Positions 1-8,195 of a DNA stretch of 46,626 bases are shown one piece after another. A program made the position numbers and the translations under genes. A model generated the notes under the pieces. It did not search any database. It was given only the letters and a program-made list of their open reading frames with translations, and had not been told where the DNA came from. How positions within the stretch are numbered: position 1 is the first letter of the stretch; every line of letters begins with the position of its first letter. The DNA is from Clostridiales bacterium (lineage in GTDB: Bacteria; Bacillota; Clostridia; Oscillospirales; Ruminococcaceae), in contig QAMM01000013.1 in NCBI GenBank assembly GCA_003150405.1, forward strand, positions 1 through 46,626, in the 5' to 3' direction.

Positions 1-615
1 AACGACCGAGAGCTGGATGAGTATATCGACCGAGTGATCGGTACCATGAGCGAAGATCAGCTCTCTGAGCTGGAGCAGTCCCCGTATCCCTATGTTGTGA
101 AGATTCAGGGGAAAGTGAAGGAATTGATCGCCCAGCATCGCTCCGGCGTATTTGATACCTGGCTGGAGCAGGACAAGATTTCCTGTCTGCCCAACTATGC
201 GCTGCCTGCAGTGATTTCCCCAACGGCATTTACCTCGATGGTGCCGAAATCTCTCTATACCGCCGAAGAAGATATGAATGAGTACGAGTTCAAGGTAGTA
301 TGGGCACTGTCAGAACTGGACAACGTCAAGTGGTGGCATCGCAACATTTCCAGACTTGGCTTCCAGATTAACGGTCCTGTTCACGCTTACCCCGACATCA
401 TCGTGATGCTCCACAGTGGAAAGGTACTGATGGTGGAGACTAAGGGTGACCACTTGGACAATGATGAGTCCAAGGAGAAAGCCAAAATCGGTGATCAGTG
501 GGCGAAGTTGACCGGAAAACAGTACAAGTATTACATGGTGTTCGAGACCAAGCAGCCAGACTATCCGGGGGCGTATTCCCTAGAACGGTTTATGGAGATT
601 GTGAAGGAATTGTAA
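1..615 (+). CDS. Type III restriction enzyme Res-like subunit, C-terminal part (cut by window edge)
   Basis: The frame is open from base 1, so this is the 3' end of a longer gene that begins before the window; about 204 residues are visible. The segment near the end reads YPDIIVMLHSGK followed by VETKGDH, which is the PD-(D/E)XK nuclease signature found at the C-terminus of type III restriction Res subunits and related DEAD/DEAH helicase-nucleases. In that family the upstream part is an SF2 helicase that translocates after recognition by the Mod subunit. Neither the helicase motifs nor a mod gene is visible here, so the assignment rests on the nuclease motif and its C-terminal position. The stop TAA is at 613-615 and no obvious terminator follows. 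It is probably part of a defence island that lies to the left. Confidence 0.7.
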   Translation, partial: NDRELDEYIDRVIGTMSEDQLSELEQSPYPYVVKIQGKVKELIAQHRSGVFDTWLEQDKISCLPNYALPAVISPTAFTSMVPKSLYTAEEDMNEYEFKVVWALSELDNVKWWHRNISRLGFQINGPVHAYPDIIVMLHSGKVLMVETKGDHLDNDESKEKAKIGDQWAKLTGKQYKYYMVFETKQPDYPGAYSLERFMEIVKEL

Positions 616-670
616 CAAAGTCTCCACTGAGAAAAAAAACAAAGGGAGACTGACGGTGGTCATATGATTT

Positions 671-1456
671 TTATCTGCCACAGATTTTTTGAATAATAAT
701 CTCCTGTCCAATCATCCAATTTGTAAACTGTACAGCGGGCATTTTGCCTTGCTTGACCTGTTGTTTGCGGAGCAGTGCCTCTTTGCAGAATTGCTTCAGT
801 GCAGCCTGTGCACGTTCGACTTGTTCGGACGGCGCGCAGGCTTTTTTTAGTTTGTCGATGCGGTTGTACCAGAACATATACTCTCGCTTGTAAGCCTGCT
901 CGTCCTCTTCCTCTCTGGATTTGCTGTCAAAACTCTTTTTTGCCGCCTTTTTACTGGCCTTGCGGCACCGTTCGCTGCACAGATTGCTGCGAGCATCCGG
1001 AGCGAAGAACACCCTCCCGCATTGGCTGCAGGTACGCATGACCATGCCGGCATCCAGTATCCGCTGACGGCAATAGATGAGAGACGAACGCAGAGAGCCG
1101 CTTACCACCGCACATTCAAAGGGGACTTCTCCATGGGGATACCATAACTCCAGCTTGGCATCTTCCCGATGATTCCATACGGGTACAACCGGCTTTTCTC
1201 GTTTCCAATTTGCCATCTCCGGCGAGTATTCCCCAAAAGGCAGGATCAGCAGTTGTCCATAATCCCGCAGAGCAGTTTCCGCTTTATGTTTGTCCCTTCC
1301 CCGGCAGCATCGCAGATACATCTCCCAAATCTGAATGGCCGCATACAGCGCGGCAGAATTCCCCACTGTCAGCTGGGAAAGAAGTTCAGCCGCTTTCTGC
1401 TCTTGTGCTTCCCGTTCTGCCCTTCGCGCCGACAATGCCCCACAAAGGGCCCACAC
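671..1456 (-). CDS. Zinc-ribbon protein (DUF6076-like), probably a nonsense-interrupted gene
   Basis: About 261 residues from a GTG. A Cys4 zinc ribbon is visible at about residues 143-162 (CSQCGRVFF, then CSERCRKA), followed by a Lys/Glu-rich, probably helical C-terminal half. Proteins of this type are common in clostridial accessory regions; no function is known to me. The GTG has no convincing ribosome site. The same frame continues upstream, but is cut by a TAG at 1493-1495; beyond the TAG it reads back to a GTG at 1552 as VVHAIFGILKTVVKQPFDW, then stop, then FGKTSADGWTEAVWALCG. The continuity suggests one original gene of about 294 codons with a single nonsense mutation. Translation could restart at 1456, or the gene may be dead. 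It lies head-on to the restriction gene at the left. Confidence 0.6.
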   Translation of the reverse strand: MWALCGALSARRAEREAQEQKAAELLSQLTVGNSAALYAAIQIWEMYLRCCRGRDKHKAETALRDYGQLLILPFGEYSPEMANWKREKPVVPVWNHREDAKLELWYPHGEVPFECAVVSGSLRSSLIYCRQRILDAGMVMRTCSQCGRVFFAPDARSNLCSERCRKASKKAAKKSFDSKSREEEDEQAYKREYMFWYNRIDKLKKACAPSEQVERAQAALKQFCKEALLRKQQVKQGKMPAVQFTNWMIGQEIIIQKICGR

Positions 1457-1791
1457 AGCCTCCGTCCAGCCATCGGCGGAGGTTTTTCCGAACTACCAAT
1501 CGAAGGGCTGCTTGACAACGGTTTTCAAAATGCCGAAAATTGCATGAACCACCTTTTATTCAGCCAAAAAGAACCGACTGTTTCAGGCGGTTCTTTTCTT
1601 TAACACATGAGTTTCAACAGACTTTTTGTACATCGGTTCAGTAAAAACAAGGAAGATGCCTCCAAATTAGTCGGGCACGGTCAGACGGCATTCCCGGTGC
1701 GTTTTTTGCGGTTTATTACCTTGAAAGGGGTAGGTCAGCTCTCTTCTCCATAAGAATTCCGGCAATTTGCAAGCCCGCGGCCGCCGGTTAT
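1457..1791. other. Gap between accessory edge and AraC gene
   Basis: This stretch carries the interrupted 5' part of the zinc-ribbon gene (1457-1552) and an intrinsic-terminator hairpin (1567-1597). From about 1600 to 1791 I see no gene, RNA or repeat. It may contain the boundary between an acquired segment and the core chromosome, but no attachment-site repeat is visible. Confidence 0.4.
1567..1597 (+). terminator. Intrinsic terminator hairpin
   Basis: AAAAGAACCG pairs with CGGTTCTTTT around a short loop, giving a U-rich tail on both strands. No intact gene ends just before it on either strand, so it may be left over from a deleted gene or lie in the leader of the zinc-ribbon gene. Confidence 0.6.
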
Positions 1792-2685
1792 TCAGCATTC
1801 AGTGGAGGATTCGACCCTGTTTCGGTACTCGGAGGGGCTACAATGCAGGTAGCGCCGGAAAACCTTGTTGTAGTAGCTAATGTTGTTAAACCCTACCGAG
1901 CAGGCAATGTCGCCGATAGGGGAGCCTTCCTGTTTCAGCAGCCGGGCACTTTGCATAATCCGGTAATAGTTCAAATAATTTATGGCGGACATTTTGACCA
2001 CCGAATGAAAAAAACGGCAGAACTGTCCCTTGCTCATGTGGGACAACGCGGCAAGCTCTGCCAAAGTAATATGCCGCGTATGGTTCTGGTGAATGTATTC
2101 CAGCACCGTTTTTGCTTTTGCAGCCTTGTCAGAGCTTTTGCCGGATGCACGGCTTTTTCCCTGCCGGGAGTGTTGGTAAAGGAGATGCCAAATCTGGTAC
2201 AGGTACATTTTTACCAGCAGCTCGTAGCCGTTTCCCTTTGCCGCAAACTGTTTTTTGACCGCATGAAGTCCGTTCAGTATGCTGTGTTCCCATTCAGTTT
2301 GAGGGGTTATATGCGTAGGAAGAACAACAGCGCCGTTTAAAACGGGCTCCAGGTATTTTTGCTGGATTATATCCTCAATCTGCCCGCAAAGGATAGAGGG
2401 GTGAAACACAACCGAAAAGAAATGGCAGGGCAGTTCCGCCATGGCATCGGCTGAGTGCAGTTCACCCGTACCGACACAAACCGCCTCCCCGGCCAGAACC
2501 TGGTAGTCCTGCTCTCCAATGTGAAAAAGAGCCCCACCCCTGGTTACAACAATCAGTTCAATTTCCTCATGCCAGTGGCAGTACAGCGGGTGGCAGCCGA
2601 CCTGGTCTTTTTCAAGGACATAAACATCAATGGGAAAGGCTTTGGACCCGTGCGCCTTTCGTTCCCGGAACCGTTCAATTTCCAT
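1792..2685 (-). CDS. AraC-family transcriptional regulator (cupin sensor)
   Basis: A 297-residue protein with the usual AraC sugar-regulator layout. An N-terminal cupin-like domain (about residues 20-100, CHWHEEIELI and a GEAVCVGTGELH-like strand) should bind the ligand. The C-terminal pair of helix-turn-helix motifs (about 190-290: ITLAELAALSHMSKGQFCRFF, then IGDIACSVGFNNISYYNKVFRRY) should bind DNA. It is transcribed divergently from the GH43 gene across a 142-bp gap, so it probably controls that gene in response to a plant-derived oligosaccharide or pentose. The ligand cannot be read from sequence. The ATG start is preceded by a weak purine-rich site. Confidence 0.88.
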   Translation of the reverse strand: MEIERFRERKAHGSKAFPIDVYVLEKDQVGCHPLYCHWHEEIELIVVTRGGALFHIGEQDYQVLAGEAVCVGTGELHSADAMAELPCHFFSVVFHPSILCGQIEDIIQQKYLEPVLNGAVVLPTHITPQTEWEHSILNGLHAVKKQFAAKGNGYELLVKMYLYQIWHLLYQHSRQGKSRASGKSSDKAAKAKTVLEYIHQNHTRHITLAELAALSHMSKGQFCRFFHSVVKMSAINYLNYYRIMQSARLLKQEGSPIGDIACSVGFNNISYYNKVFRRYLHCSPSEYRNRVESSTEC

Positions 2686-2759
2686 GGTTCTTCCGCTCCA
2701 GCATCAAAATCGTGTTAATAATGGTCATGATTGTTCTAGCGCATTCCAATCATGGTGAT

Positions 2760-2765
2760 TATAAT
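2760..2765 (+). promoter_or_regulatory. -10 box of the GH43 promoter
   Basis: TATAAT lies about 60 bp before the GH43 start. No good -35 box is found 17 bp upstream, as expected for a promoter that needs an AraC-type activator. The upstream gap contains the short palindrome-like pieces TCATGATT and AATCATGGTGATT, which could be part of the activator site. Confidence 0.45.
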
Positions 2766-2827
2766 ATAATTATACCGAATAAAGATGGAAAAGGAAATGG
2801 AAAAACTGGCAGCAGGAGGAAAAAACA

Positions 2828-4660
2828 ATGATTCACGGCCATCTCACAAGAAAAAGCAGTCTTTTGGTTTATACTAGAACGCCGGAGCCGGAGGCGTATT
2901 CAGCCGGTCTGGCAAACAGCGTGCATATTGCATGTAGCTTTGACGGGAAGCATTATCTTCCCCTGAACAAAAATTACGGCATTTTGTTTGCGTCTGCAAC
3001 CTTAAGGCAGCCCAATACGTTAAATGAAAAGGGCTTAAAATCCCCCTGTTTATTCCGTGCGGCAGACGGCGGTTTTGGCATTGTCGCGGTGCGCGTCAAC
3101 GGGGACGGCAGTGAGGACGGCGAAAGCAAAGGGAAGATTTTGCTTTGGACGTCGCAGGATCTCATCCACTTTCGGGAGGTTGGCTTGGTTGACCTCGGGC
3201 TGAACCGGTTCGTTCAGCATGCCGTCTGTGAATATGACGCCAGCCTTTATCAGTACGTTATTCGCTGGATGGATACGGAGGGGAACTGTTACCGGAACAC
3301 ATTGAACAGCCTTGATGATCCGAACCATGTTTCCGTCGCACAGCAGGGGGAGCCGTTTGTTTATGCTGCGGATGTACAGGGGCCGGAAGGAGCGGTAAAC
3401 GGCAGCGTACTTGAGGTGGAGGCCTCGTTTGGACAGCGTCTGGCGCTCCATTGGTCTCCGCTGGAAAATGTAGCAGTTCGGGTGCCGGAAACGGTTACGG
3501 CTCGCTGTGAAGAGGAGCTGAACGCCGTCAAGGCAACCGCGGTTTATACAGACGGTTCAACTGTGCAAAAACAGGTCAGGTGGGATACGGCGGCGGTGGA
3601 TTTTCATCAGGCTGGTAGCTACCAGGTGACTGGAACCGTTTATCAGCAGGAATTTCCGTTCCCGCTTGCAAAAGGCTATGCGGATCCGGATGTTTTGCAC
3701 TGGAATGGCAAATATTATTTCCTTGCAACCAACGACAATGTTGATTACATTGGCCTTTACGCCCGGGAAGCCGACACTGTTGAGGGCCTTTTTAACGGCG
3801 CAGAGGAACATCTGATTTTGGATAAGGACGAGCAAAGGGGCTTTCTGCAAACCTTTTGGGCCCCGGAATTTCACATCATTGGCGGCGAGCTCTACATTTT
3901 GTTTGCGGTCAGCGGGGTGAAGTGGGGGCCGCAATGCCACATGATGAAGCTCAAAAAAGGCGGTAGCATCATCAACGCGGCGGATTGGGAAGAACCTGTC
4001 CGCGTCCAGCGGATGGACGGGAGTTTCCTGTCTGAGGGCGTCAACGACATTACGCTGGATATGACCCATTTCAACGCCGACGGCATTGATTATCTGGCGT
4101 GGTCCTACCGGATTTGGACCGGAAAACCAGATGACTCCGGATCTATGATTTATATTGCTTCAACCGACCCGGCACAGCCGTGGAAGCTGACAAGCGAGCC
4201 GGTATTGCTGACCCGGCCGGTTTATGGCTGGGAAAATGTCCACCATACCATTAACAATGAAGGCCCTTACGCCTTTGTAACGGAAGACGCTGTTTTCCTC
4301 ACCTATTCTGGGGGTGCAGCTGGAGGATACAGCTATGTACTGGGGATGCTCACCGCAAAACGCGGGGGCAGCCTTCTGGACCCCAACCGTTGGGTAAAAA
4401 GCAGCGCCCCGGTGATGTCCTATTTTTCGGGGGATGAGTTTGGCCCTGGCCACAATGCGTTTTATGTGGACGAGCAGGGGAATTTGATGATTACCTTCCA
4501 CGCGGAGGAGCATTATATCTTGGACGGTGGGCTGCGCTGCACCGGGATTCGCCGCGTTCATTTTGATATCAACGGAAATCCAAGATTTGACATGACCGCC
4601 GCCCGTGATTTGAATCCAGCGCTGACACAGGTTCAAACAACGGTTGTCGTTCGGCCGTAA
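2828..4660 (+). CDS. Glycoside hydrolase family 43 enzyme with N-terminal beta domain
   Basis: A 610-residue protein. GH43 enzymes are inverting glycosidases, mainly arabinofuranosidases and xylosidases. The N-terminal part (about 1-200) reads like part of a beta-propeller. Residues about 215-275 look like a small Ig-like domain (TAVYTDGSTVQKQVRWD). The GH43 catalytic propeller begins at about 280: YADPDVLHWNGKYYF holds the likely general base (Asp286), WAPEFHIIGGELYILF follows, and NEGPYAF holds the likely general acid (about Glu478). There is no signal peptide, so it should act in the cytoplasm on imported oligosaccharides. Start: strong AGGAGG 9 bp before the ATG. It is divergent from an AraC regulator and has its own terminator. 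Exact substrate unknown. Confidence 0.85.
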   Translation: MIHGHLTRKSSLLVYTRTPEPEAYSAGLANSVHIACSFDGKHYLPLNKNYGILFASATLRQPNTLNEKGLKSPCLFRAADGGFGIVAVRVNGDGSEDGESKGKILLWTSQDLIHFREVGLVDLGLNRFVQHAVCEYDASLYQYVIRWMDTEGNCYRNTLNSLDDPNHVSVAQQGEPFVYAADVQGPEGAVNGSVLEVEASFGQRLALHWSPLENVAVRVPETVTARCEEELNAVKATAVYTDGSTVQKQVRWDTAAVDFHQAGSYQVTGTVYQQEFPFPLAKGYADPDVLHWNGKYYFLATNDNVDYIGLYAREADTVEGLFNGAEEHLILDKDEQRGFLQTFWAPEFHIIGGELYILFAVSGVKWGPQCHMMKLKKGGSIINAADWEEPVRVQRMDGSFLSEGVNDITLDMTHFNADGIDYLAWSYRIWTGKPDDSGSMIYIASTDPAQPWKLTSEPVLLTRPVYGWENVHHTINNEGPYAFVTEDAVFLTYSGGAAGGYSYVLGMLTAKRGGSLLDPNRWVKSSAPVMSYFSGDEFGPGHNAFYVDEQGNLMITFHAEEHYILDGGLRCTGIRRVHFDINGNPRFDMTAARDLNPALTQVQTTVVVRP

Positions 4661-4663
4661 AAC

Positions 4664-4702
4664 AAAAAAAGACCGGGAACCGTAGGTTCCCAGTCTTTTT
4701 TT
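4664..4702 (+). terminator. Intrinsic terminator after the GH43 gene
   Basis: GACCGGGAACC and GGTTCCCAGTC form a stem with one mismatch, flanked by A7 on the left and T7 on the right. It can serve both the GH43 gene and the convergent EAL gene. Confidence 0.85.
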
Positions 4703-4745
4703 GTAGTGCTCTTTGAAGAGCTTTGCCATACAGCCGCAGACTCCG

Positions 4746-7040
4746 TCAGCTTTTAAAACCTTCGGCTCCATTCAGCAGTTGGTTCCTGTAATACGCAGAA
4801 AAGGTTTGTGCATCAATGGGCTTGCTGTAATAGTAGCCCTGCCCGTAGTCGCAGCCCATTTCCCGAATCATTTGTTCGTTGGCCTGCGTTTCAACCCCTT
4901 CGACTACGGTGGTGATGCGCAGCTGTTTGGTCAGCTTGACAATCTGCCCCATAATCAACTGTGCCCGCTCATTTTCATCGTTTGATATATCCTGCAAAAA
5001 GCCCCTGTCCAGTTTCAACTCGTCAATCCTCAGCTTGCTCAGGGTGTTCAGTGAAGAATATCCGCTGCCAAAATCATCCATTGAAATGCGGAAGCCTTTT
5101 GTTTGCAGCAGCTCTATGCGGCGGTTGAGCGCTTCTACATTTTCCAACGCCAGCCCTTCTAAAATTTCCAATGTAATCAGCTCGGCCGGGATGTTGTATC
5201 GCTCAATTAGGCGGCATAGTTTTTCCGGGTAATCGGCCTCATAGAACAACAGCTTGGACTGATTAATCGAGATTGGAATCGGCGGGATACCCTGGTCTAT
5301 CCATTCCCGAAGCTGCTGGCAGGCAAGCTCCACCATATACAAATCCAGCTGGGTGCAGAAGCCGCTGCGCTCAAACAACGGTATAAACTGGTCTGGGAAC
5401 AGCATTTTTCCGGTTCTGGTAACCCAGCGCACCAATGCTTCAGCCCCGCCAAGCCGGTTGGTTTTCAGGTCTATTTTTGGCTGAAGGAACAGCTTAAATT
5501 CCCTGTCCTGCAATGCTTGGTGCATGTGGCTTTCCACATAGTTTTCCAGCTCCTCAGTTTTGTGGAGTTCTGCGTCGTAGAACCAAATGTTGTTTTGATG
5601 CGCGCCCTTTGCCTTATCCAGCGCAAATAAGACCTTTGTCATAAGACGGTCGGCCTCCTGCGCCGGGTCTTTATTGGGTTCTGATATGGCGACGCCGCAG
5701 TACAAAACCAGCTGGTAGTTGCTGCGACTGACTTTGCTAATACTGCTGATTTCATCCATGAGGGCGGACATTCTGGCGCCAACCGCTTCCGGGCTGGTAT
5801 CCTTTAAAAATAAGTAAAACCAATCAGCCGAGTCGCGGCAGCAAAATTCATCGAGGGCAATGTGGCGTTCCATCACCTTTCTCATATAACAGAGTAGCTG
5901 GTTCGCCTGCTCTTTTCCAAAGATCTCGCCAATAAACGTAAATTGGCGAACATTTACAGCGGCAACGCTGCCGCCGGATTTTTCCAGCGCTCCCTGTAAT
6001 TTCTGACGAAACCGGATGAGATTGTTCGCACCGGTCAGGGTATCGTGGTAGGCAAGGCGTATGAGTTCCTTGTTGTTTTTACGCAGCAGCCGGTAGCCGT
6101 AAAGAATTAAAAAGACGGCCAACAGAATAACAGCGATAAAGGTGATCTGGGTCACCTGCACAATATGATAAATAGTGGAATCGGAGTCCTGTGCAGTATT
6201 TACGCAAAGCAGGTACCATCCGTTTACCCCAACGGGTTCTAACAGAAATTGGTAAAAACTGTTTTGATAGCGGAAGGTGGAAGAGAATTCCTTTTGGTTA
6301 AGCATGGCGTTTTTGGTGACATCCCGGTTTTCTTGAGAAATGTATGGGCCGTCAAAAATGGTATTCATCTCTTCCTGTACAATCGACTCAGAGGATCTTA
6401 TGAGAAACTTTCCCTCGCTTCCCACCATGTGGATGTACCCGTTGCCGCCGAAAACGGTATTGCCGACCAGAATGTCCGAAAATATTTCAACGTGGTCGCT
6501 CACGGCTAGGGCGCCAATAATGACGCCGTTGTCATAGACTGGAACACCGTAAGCAAAAACCCGCTCGTGCGAAATTTCACTCTCAAAAAGTCTGGAAACG
6601 GTCTGCTCTCCCTCCCACGCATTTTCAATAACACCAATCGATTCCGGGGCAAGCGAGGATAATGGGACCCCTGTTTCAACTGCTTGCCCAAGAGTTGCAA
6701 TAACGCCGTTTCCATCTTTGGGAAAATAGGCCATGGTTAAAAAGTCATTGTTTCGGTTGGCTTCATCCAGCCGCTCTGCAAAATGTTCTAAATCAACGGT
6801 ATAGCTGTATTCAATAAAACTGGAAAGGGTGTTCACCGACTGAAAGTCAGCATCAATTTGTTTTAAGATCCGATTTTTATACTCATCCGCCTCTGCCTTC
6901 ATCTGCTCCTGAGAAACAGTCCGCAGGGAGTTTTGAAGAAAATTGGAAATCACGCTTCCGCAGATAATCAATAAAATGCTGGCAATGGTAATTAAAATGG
7001 TCGTATTGCGCAGCCGTTTTTGTATTGTTTTTTCATTCAT
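4746..7040 (-). CDS. Membrane sensor c-di-GMP phosphodiesterase (Cache-degenerate GGDEF-EAL)
   Basis: A 764-residue protein. A membrane helix at about 13-33 and a second at about 297-317 enclose an extracytoplasmic sensor region that looks like a double-Cache domain. Residues about 325-490 have the GGDEF fold start (YHDTLTGANN), but the catalytic loop reads CCRDSADW instead of GGDEF, so diguanylate cyclase activity is not expected. The EAL domain (about 500-750) keeps its catalytic residues: EALVRW (Glu534), SIN (Asn593), LEILEG (Glu625), MDDFGSGYSS (Asp655, Asp656), LKLDRG (Lys676) and VVEGVETQ. It should hydrolyse c-di-GMP to pGpG under control of an external signal. It stands alone, convergent with the GH43 gene. 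Confidence 0.9.
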   Translation of the reverse strand: MNEKTIQKRLRNTTILITIASILLIICGSVISNFLQNSLRTVSQEQMKAEADEYKNRILKQIDADFQSVNTLSSFIEYSYTVDLEHFAERLDEANRNNDFLTMAYFPKDGNGVIATLGQAVETGVPLSSLAPESIGVIENAWEGEQTVSRLFESEISHERVFAYGVPVYDNGVIIGALAVSDHVEIFSDILVGNTVFGGNGYIHMVGSEGKFLIRSSESIVQEEMNTIFDGPYISQENRDVTKNAMLNQKEFSSTFRYQNSFYQFLLEPVGVNGWYLLCVNTAQDSDSTIYHIVQVTQITFIAVILLAVFLILYGYRLLRKNNKELIRLAYHDTLTGANNLIRFRQKLQGALEKSGGSVAAVNVRQFTFIGEIFGKEQANQLLCYMRKVMERHIALDEFCCRDSADWFYLFLKDTSPEAVGARMSALMDEISSISKVSRSNYQLVLYCGVAISEPNKDPAQEADRLMTKVLFALDKAKGAHQNNIWFYDAELHKTEELENYVESHMHQALQDREFKLFLQPKIDLKTNRLGGAEALVRWVTRTGKMLFPDQFIPLFERSGFCTQLDLYMVELACQQLREWIDQGIPPIPISINQSKLLFYEADYPEKLCRLIERYNIPAELITLEILEGLALENVEALNRRIELLQTKGFRISMDDFGSGYSSLNTLSKLRIDELKLDRGFLQDISNDENERAQLIMGQIVKLTKQLRITTVVEGVETQANEQMIREMGCDYGQGYYYSKPIDAQTFSAYYRNQLLNGAEGFKS

Positions 7041-7200
7041 CGTCCTGCCTCATTTAACCATAGAACATTTGACCGGAGAAACCGGTACAAAGGGGAAGCA
7101 CCGGCTGTTTTTGTCCGTTTGTCTTTATTATAATGCGAATGCGGAACAGAAGCAACTCCTGTGCTGCGGCAGAATTGGTTTCATTTTTGAGTTGATATGC

Positions 7201-7206
7201 TATAAT
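7201..7206 (+). promoter_or_regulatory. -10 box for the Tim44-like gene
   Basis: TATAAT followed by an A/T-rich leader of about 50 bp leads to the ATG at 7256. The -35 region (about GTTTCA) is a poor match. Confidence 0.4.
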
Positions 7207-7255
7207 AAAGACAAAAATATTTTTAATGTAGTACTGTTCTTGCAGAAGGTGTGTT

Positions 7256-7978
7256 ATGAAAAGGCATTGTAAACGCATTGCGGTTAGCCTATTGGCATTC
7301 GTTTTTGCTCTCATGCTTGTTCCGGTGGCTTCTGCCCGCGCCGGCGGTGGCGGGGGAAGCGGTGGAGGTGGCGGCCATTCTTCCAGCAGTCACTCTGCAA
7401 ATAGGCGCAGTTCAAACCCGCTTTCCACGGTGTTAGGAGCAGCTTTTGTCTGCATAATGGCGTCTGGCGGGGCAATTGTCTTTTCTTTCAAGGTACACGC
7501 CAAGCATCGGAAAACAAAACGGCTGATGGAGCAGTTGGCAAAGGTTGATTCCTCCTGGGACAATAAGATCTTTTCCACCCGGATGGAAACAATTTTTTAT
7601 ACGGTTCAGGAGGCTTGGGCACAGCGCAACCAAGAGATAGCCCGGGACTGTATGAGCCAATCCCTGTATGAACAGTACAATGCCAAATCTCAGTGGATGA
7701 TCATCCGGCACGAAAAAAACATTTTAAAGGATATGAAGCTGCTGGAGGCAATGCCGATTGACGTTAATGATTTTGAGGGCGACAGCCATGATAGTATATG
7801 GGTCTATATAAAAGCCCGGATGGTGGACTACACCATAGACGACCGAACGATGCAGATGATCTCCGGCTCAAAATCCAGTACCCGTTTTGAAGAATACTGG
7901 AAGCTGGTAAAAGAAAACGGCAGATGGGTGTTGGATGAGATCCGCCAGAAAAATGAATTCGATTTTCATTCGATATAA
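7256..7978 (+). CDS. Exported Tim44-like domain protein
   Basis: A 240-residue protein. It starts with a Sec signal peptide (KRHCKR, then a hydrophobic stretch ending at about residue 27, VASARAG). A Gly/Ser-rich linker (about 28-50) follows, then one transmembrane helix at about 58-80 (LGAAFVCIMASGGAIVF) and a soluble C-terminal domain. That domain (about 90-240) resembles the Tim44-like fold, a cone-shaped alpha/beta domain with the pattern FYTVQEAWAQRN, then FEEYWKLVKENGRWVLDEI at the end. In bacteria such proteins are membrane-associated and of unknown function. It stands alone with its own promoter and terminator hairpin. Start: AGAAGG before the ATG. Confidence 0.7.
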   Translation: MKRHCKRIAVSLLAFVFALMLVPVASARAGGGGGSGGGGGHSSSSHSANRRSSNPLSTVLGAAFVCIMASGGAIVFSFKVHAKHRKTKRLMEQLAKVDSSWDNKIFSTRMETIFYTVQEAWAQRNQEIARDCMSQSLYEQYNAKSQWMIIRHEKNILKDMKLLEAMPIDVNDFEGDSHDSIWVYIKARMVDYTIDDRTMQMISGSKSSTRFEEYWKLVKENGRWVLDEIRQKNEFDFHSI

Positions 7979-8083
7979 AGCGAATACGGCCGGTAAATTT
8001 TGTAAACCAGGCAAGGGCGCACCGGGGCAGAAGTACGGAGTTGATTGGACACGCCACCGAAGCTGTAACCTCAAAAGCGCAAA

Positions 8084-8108
8084 GGGACGCCGTTTCAAAC
8101 GGCGTCCC
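8084..8108. terminator. Bidirectional hairpin terminator
   Basis: GGGACGCCG and CGGCGTCCC form a strong stem around TTTCAAA. It lies about 105 bp after the Tim44-like gene and about 90 bp after the 2-oxoacid oxidoreductase operon, so it can serve both convergent units. Confidence 0.7.
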
Positions 8109-8195
8109 TATTTGTACGAATTAATTGTCGCCTGCTTCGGAGTAGACCGTCTTTCCCAACGGCCTTGCTGTCGGCATTGGGCTGGATGCAAAATG

